Source: Lachnospiraceae bacterium (GTDB lineage Bacteria; Bacillota; Clostridia; Lachnospirales; Lachnospiraceae). From it: a stretch of 27,528 bases of DNA. The DNA is taken from positions 1 through 27,528 of the forward strand of contig CAAGSD010000105.1 in NCBI GenBank assembly GCA_900772845.1, given 5' to 3'. This document shows positions 7,366-14,300 of the stretch, piece after piece. The position numbers were made by a program, and so were the translations under genes. Numbering within the stretch: position 1 is the first letter of the stretch; every line of letters begins with the position of its first letter. A model generated the notes under the pieces. The model saw only the letters and a program-made list of their open reading frames with translations, was not told where the DNA came from and made no database searches.

Positions 7366-8123
7366 TGACTTAACAAATATTCTGCCAGATCCACTGCGGT
7401 CTGTGCGTGCTCGGCATTGGCATAGATACCCATGACGATGCCGTCACCGCGGAAATAATAGGTATCGGTCAGATCCTTGCAGCCGGTCAGGCAGATGCCT
7501 ACCGGCACGGGATCCTGCATCTCCCCGGGATGGAAGGGATCGGGATAGTCCGGCGTGTAATCGGTATTCATATCATCATTGGCTGCTTCGACAGCCCGTA
7601 CCACTGTTCTGTCTACATAATAGAAATAAGGCTCCAGTGCCTGCACCTGCTCCTTTGTGAGAATATCCCGCAGATCATAGAACATACTGCTGTTGGCATA
7701 TTTTTGGAAAGAAGTGAAATCCGTGATCATGCAGTCCAGCTCATTGGCTGCCACATACACCATCAATTTCTGGGAAGAAGTGATGGAAGTCTCGTCCATA
7801 CTGTCCTCCACGATGCGGATGGAAGTATCAAAAGTGATATCACTGGTGTTCAGATCAATGCCTTCTTTTCCGGCGAAGTCTGTCACAAATTCCGGCTGCT
7901 CCGAAGTCGTCTGATCCAGAAGACTGGCGTTCAGCATCACGGCATAAAAAACAGGATCCTTCCGGTCTCTCAGCTGCTGTACAAAACTGACGATCATGAT
8001 GATCACCACCAGGGCAATGATGACATGCCATTTATAATAGTACCAGAAATATTGTAGTTTTTCCTTCGGCGTACCGTTTTTTAATGCCTCTCGTTCTTCT
8101 CTGAATTCATCCATTACTGCCAT
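7362..8123 (-). CDS. Unrecognised single-pass membrane protein, 253 aa
   Basis: The function is not recognised. The N-terminal ~30 residues are charged (EFREEREALKNGTPKEKLQYFWYYYKWH). One membrane helix follows at about 33-52 (VIIALVVIIMIVSFVQQL), and the remaining ~200 residues are acidic and presumably extracytoplasmic. Features of that part include DLRDILTKEQVQALEPYFYY and a proline/aspartate segment YTPDYPDPFHPGEM. The wording in the middle (VAANELDCMITDFTSFQKYA) resembles the fold region of solute-binding proteins, but this is only suggestive. AAAGGCGG lies about 9 bases before the ATG. The gene converges on spoVAA with overlapping stops, so no terminator can lie between them. Confidence 0.8.
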   Translation of the reverse strand: MAVMDEFREEREALKNGTPKEKLQYFWYYYKWHVIIALVVIIMIVSFVQQLRDRKDPVFYAVMLNASLLDQTTSEQPEFVTDFAGKEGIDLNTSDITFDTSIRIVEDSMDETSITSSQKLMVYVAANELDCMITDFTSFQKYANSSMFYDLRDILTKEQVQALEPYFYYVDRTVVRAVEAANDDMNTDYTPDYPDPFHPGEMQDPVPVGICLTGCKDLTDTYYFRGDGIVMGIYANAEHAQTAVDLAEYLLSH

Positions 8124-8287
8124 GGGGAGATCCGCCTTTCTGTTACGGAGATTCGGCAGTCCGCTGCACTCCGTGTAAGTTTTTCACAATATATTAATGA
8201 TAAAGGTTCCCTATCCGAAAGTCAATGAACGAAGTGTGAGGGGAATCTAAAAAAACAATTAAATTGACGGGAAAATCCGGGCATGCC

Positions 8288-8316
8288 TTGCAAGTTTCGT
8301 ACGGATGATATATCAT
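8288..8316 (+). promoter_or_regulatory. Possible promoter for the 8406-8900 gene
   Basis: TTGCAA (8288-8293), 17 bases, then TATCAT (8311-8316). The -10 lies in an AT-rich near-palindrome (GATGATATATCATATA). A second weak -10 (TATTAT, 8370-8375) is nearer the gene. Confidence 0.4.
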
Positions 8317-8405
8317 ATATAACAGAAGTTGCCCGGGTAGAGTATTTTTCACGAAAGGGAAACAGACTGTATTATAAAATAAGCGAAGAGAAAAGGAAAC
8401 AAAAA

Positions 8406-8900
8406 ATGAGTGAGTCTTATGTAGAATGTCTGGTAAAAGCAAAACAGCCCGCATGGGCAAAGATCCTGAAAGTATTATTGATCGTGCTGACAGTATTGAG
8501 CTGTCTGGTAATGTTTGTGTTTATTATTTTCCTGCCGATTGCACTGGCAGCAGGCGTGGGCGCTTACTTCCTGAATATGTACACCGATCTGGAATATGAA
8601 TATCTCTATCTGGACAAGGAATTGTCTGTGGACAAGATCATGGCCAAGAGCAAGAGAAAACGTGTCGGCACCTATAGTATTGACCGCATGGAAGTATTTG
8701 CACCGGTATTTTCCTATCATCTGGACAACTTCAAGAATCGTCAGGTGAAAGAAAAGGATTATAGCATCGGTGAGGTGCTGCAGCCGGACGGACGTTATGC
8801 AATGTATTATGAAGGCGGCGAGAAGATTATTTTAAGCCCCAATGAAGAATTGGTGAAGGCGCTTAAGAACGTGGCACCCCGTAAAGTATTCAGCGAATAA
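8406..8900 (+). CDS. Small membrane protein, possibly DUF6106 family
   Basis: A 164-residue protein with no known function. It starts MSESYVECLVKAKQPAW, has two closely spaced hydrophobic segments (about 20-58: ILKVLLIVLTVLSCLVMFVF and LPIALAAGVGAYFLN), and continues with a soluble domain (YEYLYLDKELSVDKIMAKSK, then YSIDRMEVFAPV and GGEKIILSPNEELVKAL). I chose the ATG at 8406 because AAAAGGAAA precedes it; the frame extends in-frame to an ATG at 8283 that would add 41 residues unlike the rest and lacks a ribosome binding site. The wording resembles a conserved Lachnospiraceae family that I believe is DUF6106, recalled rather than searched. A terminator follows. Confidence 0.75.
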   Translation: MSESYVECLVKAKQPAWAKILKVLLIVLTVLSCLVMFVFIIFLPIALAAGVGAYFLNMYTDLEYEYLYLDKELSVDKIMAKSKRKRVGTYSIDRMEVFAPVFSYHLDNFKNRQVKEKDYSIGEVLQPDGRYAMYYEGGEKIILSPNEELVKALKNVAPRKVFSE

Positions 8901-8918
8901 AGTGAATATGAGGAAAGA

Positions 8919-8954
8919 CAGGCCCGGTGTACATGGTATGCCGGGTTTGTTTTA
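8919..8954 (+). terminator. Terminator after the 8406-8900 gene
   Basis: CCCGG (8923-8927) pairs with CCGGG (8941-8945), extended by G-T pairs, followed by the T-rich run TTTGTTTT. Confidence 0.65.
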
Positions 8955-9032
8955 TGGCTGCAAGCTGCATAGCTGAAATCTATGAGCGGAGTTTTGGTAA
9001 AAAATATTGAGTAAAAAATATGAGATATCCGG

Positions 9033-9061
9033 TTGACAGTCCTAATAAACTCTGCTAAACT
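9033..9061 (+). promoter_or_regulatory. guaB promoter
   Basis: A perfect -35 TTGACA (9033-9038), a 17-base spacer and TAAACT (9056-9061) with an upstream TGC that makes an extended -10. The predicted start near 9068 gives a leader of about 100 bases. Confidence 0.75.
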
Positions 9062-9070
9062 CATGGAAAT

Positions 9071-9113
9071 GTTATAAGCACAACAAATATTTAATATAAT
9101 CACAGCTTATGAC
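9071..9113 (+). promoter_or_regulatory. Hairpin in the guaB leader
   Basis: GTTATAAGC (9071-9079) can pair with GCTTATGAC (9105-9113), nine pairs with one G-T, across an AT-rich 25-base loop. It begins almost at the predicted transcript 5' end. No known purine or ppGpp riboswitch core is recognisable, so it may be a 5' stabilising stem or nothing special. Confidence 0.4.
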
Positions 9114-9165
9114 AAAAGAACGAATCATTCACAAATCTTATCAAATGAACACAGGAGGAAAGAAA

Positions 9166-10623
9166 ATGGGACAGATTATTGGTGAGGGCATTACCTTTGA
9201 TGACGTACTGCTGGTACCGTCTTATTCTCAGGTAGTCCCCAATCAGGTGGATTTGACCACATGGCTGACAAAGAAGATCAAGCTGAACATTCCTATGATG
9301 AGCGCAGGAATGGATACTGTTACCGAGCATCGTATGGCCATCGCCATGGCAAGACAGGGTGGTATCGGTATCATTCACAAGAATATGTCTATCGAAGCAC
9401 AGGCAGAAGAGGTAGATAAGGTAAAGCGTTCCGAGAATGGTGTCATCACCGATCCGTTTTCTCTGTCTCCCGAACATACTCTGGCAGATGCAGATGCATT
9501 GATGGCGAAGTTCCGTATCTCCGGCGTGCCTATCACCGAGGGCAGAAAATTAGTCGGCATCATCACCAACCGTGATCTGAAGTTCGAGACCGACTTCACC
9601 AAGAAGATCAAAGAGTCCATGACCAGCGAAGGCTTGATCACCGCTCCTGAAGGCATCACTCTGGAAGAGGCGAAGAAGATCCTGGCCAAGGCAAGAAAAG
9701 AGAAGCTGCCTATCGTTGATAAGGATTTCAACTTAAAGGGTCTGATCACCATCAAAGATATTGAGAAGACTATCAAATATCCTCTGGCAGCCAAGGATTC
9801 CCAGGGCAGACTGCTCTGTGGCGCCGGTGTTGGTATCACTGCTAACGTACTGGATCGTGTGGCAGCTCTGGTTGCAGCCAAGGTTGATGTCATCGTACTG
9901 GATTCCGCCCATGGTCATTCCCAGAACGTATTAAACTGCCTGAAAATGATCAAAGAAAAATATCCCGATCTGCAGGTGATCGCAGGTAACGTGGCTACCG
10001 GCGACGCAACCCGTGCTCTGATCGAGGCAGGTGCAGACGCTGTTAAGGTAGGTATCGGACCCGGTTCCATCTGTACCACCCGTGTGGTTGCAGGTATCGG
10101 CGTACCTCAGGTATCCGCTATCATGGATTGCTATAACGTGGCAAAAGAATACGGTATTCCTATCATCGCTGATGGTGGTATCAAGTATTCCGGAGATATT
10201 ACCAAGGCTATCGCAGCCGGCGGTAACGTATGTATGATGGGTTCCATGTTCGCAGGATGCGAGGAGAGCCCGGGAGAATACGAGTTGTTCCAGGGCAGAA
10301 AGTACAAAGTATACCGTGGCATGGGCTCCATCGCAGCCATGGAGAACGGCAGTAAGGATCGTTATTTCCAGGAGAATGCAAAGAAACTGGTTCCCGAAGG
10401 TGTCGAAGGACGCGTGGCTTACAAGGGCAGCGTAGAAGACACTGTATTCCAGCTGCTGGGCGGTCTCCGCTCCGGTATGGGCTACTGTGGTGCACAGGAT
10501 ATCGAGACTCTGAAGGAGACCGGCAGATTCGTGAAGATCTCTGCTGCATCCCTGAAAGAGAGCCATCCTCATGATATCCACATCACAAAGGAAGCTCCGA
10601 ACTACAGCGTGGATGATAAATAA
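9166..10623 (+). CDS. guaB: Inosine-5'-monophosphate dehydrogenase
   Basis: A 485-residue IMP dehydrogenase, which oxidises IMP to XMP with NAD as the first committed step of GMP synthesis. The TIM-barrel begins with GITFDDVLLVPSYSQV. A CBS pair is inserted at about residues 95-205 (ISGVPITEGRKLVGIITNRD and KEKLPIVDKDFNLKGLITIK). The catalytic loop is GIGPGSICTTRVVAGIGVPQ, with the nucleophile at C303, and the phosphate-binding IIADGGIKYSGDITKA and mobile flap are intact. The ATG at 9166 follows AGGAGG at good spacing; an upstream in-frame ATG at 9109 is rejected for lack of a ribosome binding site and because 485 residues is the normal length. It has its own promoter and terminator, so it is monocistronic. 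Confidence 0.98.
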   Translation: MGQIIGEGITFDDVLLVPSYSQVVPNQVDLTTWLTKKIKLNIPMMSAGMDTVTEHRMAIAMARQGGIGIIHKNMSIEAQAEEVDKVKRSENGVITDPFSLSPEHTLADADALMAKFRISGVPITEGRKLVGIITNRDLKFETDFTKKIKESMTSEGLITAPEGITLEEAKKILAKARKEKLPIVDKDFNLKGLITIKDIEKTIKYPLAAKDSQGRLLCGAGVGITANVLDRVAALVAAKVDVIVLDSAHGHSQNVLNCLKMIKEKYPDLQVIAGNVATGDATRALIEAGADAVKVGIGPGSICTTRVVAGIGVPQVSAIMDCYNVAKEYGIPIIADGGIKYSGDITKAIAAGGNVCMMGSMFAGCEESPGEYELFQGRKYKVYRGMGSIAAMENGSKDRYFQENAKKLVPEGVEGRVAYKGSVEDTVFQLLGGLRSGMGYCGAQDIETLKETGRFVKISAASLKESHPHDIHITKEAPNYSVDDK

Positions 10624-10653
10624 GTTGTAAGCAAATAAAAAACTATTGCCATT

Positions 10654-10705
10654 AGAAGACTTCTATGCCAAGCCAAACGCAAAGCATAGAAGTCTTCTGC
10701 TTTCT
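10654..10705 (+). terminator. Terminator after guaB
   Basis: A perfect 15-bp stem (AGAAGACTTCTATGC at 10654-10668 with its complement at 10684-10698) has a 15-base loop and is followed by the imperfect T tail GCTTTCT. Confidence 0.75.
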
Positions 10706-10840
10706 ACAGATATCTTGTGAAGTTCTGAATAGCGAGTCGGAAAGTCGATGCTTTTATTCCAATTTACAACATTCTAAAATAACAGCGGATTTCTGACCGT
10801 GGTGATTCAATACTTTGTGTGGGGCACAGGAAGGAGTTCT

Positions 10841-11029
10841 ATGGGAAAAGATGTAAATATGTGTAAAGCATTGGAAGACCTGTTGGCAATCGAAAGGGAG
10901 AAGGGAGAGAAAATTGGTATCGAGAATATGATCTGGAATATGCAGCAAGAAGGCATTGAATTGGACCGGATCTGTCGTATCTGTGGAAAAACCGCAGAAG
11001 AAGTGCAGCAGATTCTTGAGAGTAAATAA
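10841..11029 (+). CDS. Small protein resembling the C-terminal tail of Rpn-type nucleases
   Basis: A 62-residue ORF (MGKDVNMCKALEDLLAIERE... to a C-terminal AEEVQQILESK) preceded by AGGAAGGAG seven bases before the ATG; the frame reaches upstream to GTG at 10799. The MCKALEDL opening followed by a charged helix and a short helix-turn-helix-like end resembles the C-terminal tail found on many Rpn/PD-(D/E)XK_2 transposase-nucleases in Lachnospiraceae. The nuclease core is absent, and I found no trace of it in 10706-10840. It may be a functional small protein or the residue of a lost gene. A strong terminator follows immediately, which favours a transcribed unit. Confidence 0.55.
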   Translation: MGKDVNMCKALEDLLAIEREKGEKIGIENMIWNMQQEGIELDRICRICGKTAEEVQQILESK

Positions 11030-11035
11030 AAAATC

Positions 11036-11077
11036 ATTACGGAACTTATCCTCGGGGAGAAGTTCCGTAATTTTTTT
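11036..11077 (+). terminator. Strong terminator after the 62-aa ORF
   Basis: A perfect 12-bp stem (ATTACGGAACTT at 11036-11047 with AAGTTCCGTAAT at 11060-11071) followed by seven T residues. Confidence 0.9.
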
Positions 11078-11200
11078 ATAGGCACGGTAAAAAACAGAAT
11101 AATCGTGGAATCCGCATCCAGACTGGCAAACAACCACTTTTTGACCCTGGGGCGTGAAGATCGTCCGCCGGGAGAACGGTGGCGAAAATTTTTGCCATCC

Positions 11201-11236
11201 GGTCGATTCATGTCATATTTGGGTCGATTGGTGTCA
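11201..11236 (+). repeat. 15-bp direct repeats, possible IS-end remnant
   Basis: GGTCGATTCATGTCA (11201-11215) and GGTCGATTGGTGTCA (11222-11236) are 13/15 identical at a 21-base period. They lie in the 352-base gap before the surface-protein gene, which otherwise holds no gene. A nearby ACTTTTTGACCC (11136-11147) and the phrase GGCACGGTAAAAAACAG (11080-11096) remind me of the end regions of IS21-like elements, which carry multiple short repeats, but no transposase is present. This is recollection, not a match. Confidence 0.35.
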
Positions 11237-11381
11237 AAAAAAGTCACACAAGGAAAAAATATGGTACATTATACCCAGACAATGGCGATACTATATTTAC
11301 TCGAAAAAGTACAGTCTTGAATTTTTGAAGTTACCGGACCTGAGATTCCGAGAAATCATCATATTATTAAGGGAGGATCCT

Positions 11382-14300
11382 ATGAAAAAACGAGTATTGA
11401 GCCTGTGTATGGCATTTGTTCTCAGCTTTTCCATGATGCCTATGACTGCATTTGCACAAGGAACAGATGCAGTGACGGAACAGGAAGCGCAGAGCAGCGA
11501 GAATGCCGCAGATGCTTACGCTATGGATGAAGATATCAGTGGCGGCAATGCTGGTACACAGGGCGTAGAAAAGACTACGGCTGTGCAGGCGGTTCAGGAA
11601 CTCATTGATGCCCTGCCGGAGGAAGTGACAGCAGAAAATGTGGAGACCATCAAAGCACAGTTGAAAGCTATTGACGAGGCTATGGAACATCTTACGACGC
11701 TGGACGAAACGCTGATCAATACACTGAATACGACGCGTTATGAGAATCTATGCGAAGCTTTGAATAAGCTTGTGGCAGTACAGGCTGGCAATCAGGAACA
11801 TTCTGATTCTGCCAATCACGGAATCGCAGGAATTAATAATTGGAAAGATATTGATGCGTTAGACAATATTAACTCGCCTGGCGGCTATTATCTGACCAAG
11901 GATGTGGTTTTGACTAGTACCTGGAAACCGGCGGATCATGTGGTACTCTGCCTGAATGGACATAAAATTACGATGGATAATGATACAGATGTCATTCAGA
12001 TTATTACAAAAAAGAAGTTCTATCTCTGTGACTGCACGGGCAACGGTACCGTTACGCATGGAACGAAGGATAGTGGCGAAAAATATACCGGCAGCGGTGT
12101 AAAGGTGGAAAATGGTGCTACTTTTAATATGACCGGCGGCACCATTACCGGCAATACGGCTGAGAATGGCGGCGGTGTATCTATGGATGGTGGCACATTT
12201 AATATGATCGGTGCTGCCAGTATCAGTAACAATATTGCTAAGACTAACGGTGGCGGTGTGTATATGGGAAGTCCGTGTACCTTCATCATGTCCGGTAACG
12301 CAACAATCAGCAGTAACACGGTGACTAACGGCAGGGGCGGCGGTGTGTGCGCGATGAAAGGTGACGGTCTGCCTAAAACTTACAAATTTACTATGTCTGA
12401 CAATGCGAAGATTAAGGACAATACAGCAACAACCAGCGGTGGTGGCGTTGATTTCGATGGTAGTGGCAAATTGGAGATGGTTGTATCCGGTGCACCGATC
12501 ATTCAGGGAAACTCGGTGAACAATAAAGTTAGTAACGTCTGCCTGAACGGCAGCTCCATCACCATTGGCTCAGCGGGATTGACTATAGGAGAGAAAGGGG
12601 CATCCATCGGTGTGACCACCAGTGTCATACCGGATGAAATTACATCTGTCGGCATCGTTTTAGGAGCAACGCAAGATGATTACATCACTTGTTTTACCCC
12701 GGATGCGGGAAGTAAGTATCAGATAACGCGCGATAGTTCCATCAATGAGCTCGTACTGCGTCTGAAGCCTCACGAGCACTACTTCTGTGGTGGAGAATCC
12801 TGTAACGGACAAGGTCATACGGAAACGGATAAAGTTTCCTTTACAAAATGGGATAGCACGAACAGTCTGCCTTCTGCTGCAGGTAACTACTATCTGACCA
12901 AAGATGTCACACTGACCGGAACATGGACTTTGACAAGCAATGTGAACCTCTGTCTGAACGGGCATAGTATTACGGCGAATGGCGATTTTGATGTCATTAC
13001 TGTGCCATTAGGCTATACTCTGAACCTCAGCAATTGCGAGACCACAGGTCAAATCACTCATGCAAGTGGAAAAACAGGCTCCGGCATAGTTGTCGAAGGA
13101 ACCTTTACGATGTACGGAGGCGAAATCTCCGGTAATACGACGCAGGTACTCAATGGTGGCGGCGTATTGGTGAAAGGCAATGGAAATTTTGAAATGACGG
13201 GAGGCACTATCAGCACTAACAGCGCAGAGGACAACGGTGGTGGTGTGTACGTAGCCGGTGGCGTGTTTGAAATGACCGGAGGTACCATCAGCAACAATAA
13301 CGCAGGTCAGCAGGGAGGCGGTGTGTATACTGCAGCCGCTGATACATTCAAAATGGCCGGCGGTACCATTAGTGACAACACAGCCCAAATAGTAGGTGGT
13401 GGTGTAGGTGGACAGCTATTTACCATGACTGGAGGTACAATTACCGGTAATACTTCAGGCAATGATGGAGGAGGTGGAGTACATTCTTCTTATGGAATTA
13501 AATTGTCCGGCGCACCGGTTATCATTGGGAATAAGAGGAGAGATAATACAGAAAGCAATGTTTTTGCAACTCGTACTGATTGTATTCAGGTTGAGGGTGC
13601 GTTAGAGGCCGGTGCAAAGATTGGAGTAATTACAGATTCTGGACTCGGAAATAACAAAGTAAAGTTCGCCATTAATGCACCGGAGGGTGTAGACTACAAC
13701 AGTATTTTCACCTCCGATGTAAATGCAAGTATATATGAGGTTACTCGCGATGCAAAAGGAACTCTTTATTTCGGTACGCATGAGCATAGTTGGAATTATG
13801 TGTTAAAGACCGGAAGCACGGATACTATCGTGGCAACCTGCACTAATGCAACCGGCAAATGTTCTAATCCCAATGGTGGCAGCGTGACGATCAACAGCCC
13901 TGCTCATGTGACCTACGGCGATGGAAACGTAGCAGAGGCAACACTGGCGAAGGACAACTGGGTGGCAGATGCTGTAGATGCAACCTTAATTACCTACAAA
14001 ATCGGAGATACAACTCTCAATGCAGCCCCCACCGATGCAGGCATTTATACCGCAGGCATTACCGTTGGTGACGTAACGGCCAGTGTGATTTACGTGATTG
14101 AAAAGGCAACTCCCGCGGCGAGCAACTTCAATTTCACTCCGACCCAGAATCCGATTTATGATGGTACACCAAAGACCGCAACAGTCGCAACGAAGACTGA
14201 TATCAGCGGCATGGGTGCTGTCACGGTGAAATATTATAAGGATGGAAAAGAGGTATCACAGCCCACGGATGCAGGGACTTATCATGTCAAAATTAGTGTG

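Noticed and set aside
10722..10732. GTTCTGAATAG resembling the right arm of the GTAACTATTCAG stem-loop elements
   Set aside because: Only about nine bases match and no matching left arm lies nearby; could be chance.
10807..11247. 146-codon minus-strand ORF (MTFFDTNRPKYDMNRPDG...)
   Set aside because: It runs through a strong terminator and antisense to the 62-aa ORF, and its composition is not protein-like; the repeats beneath it explain the repeated NRP wording.
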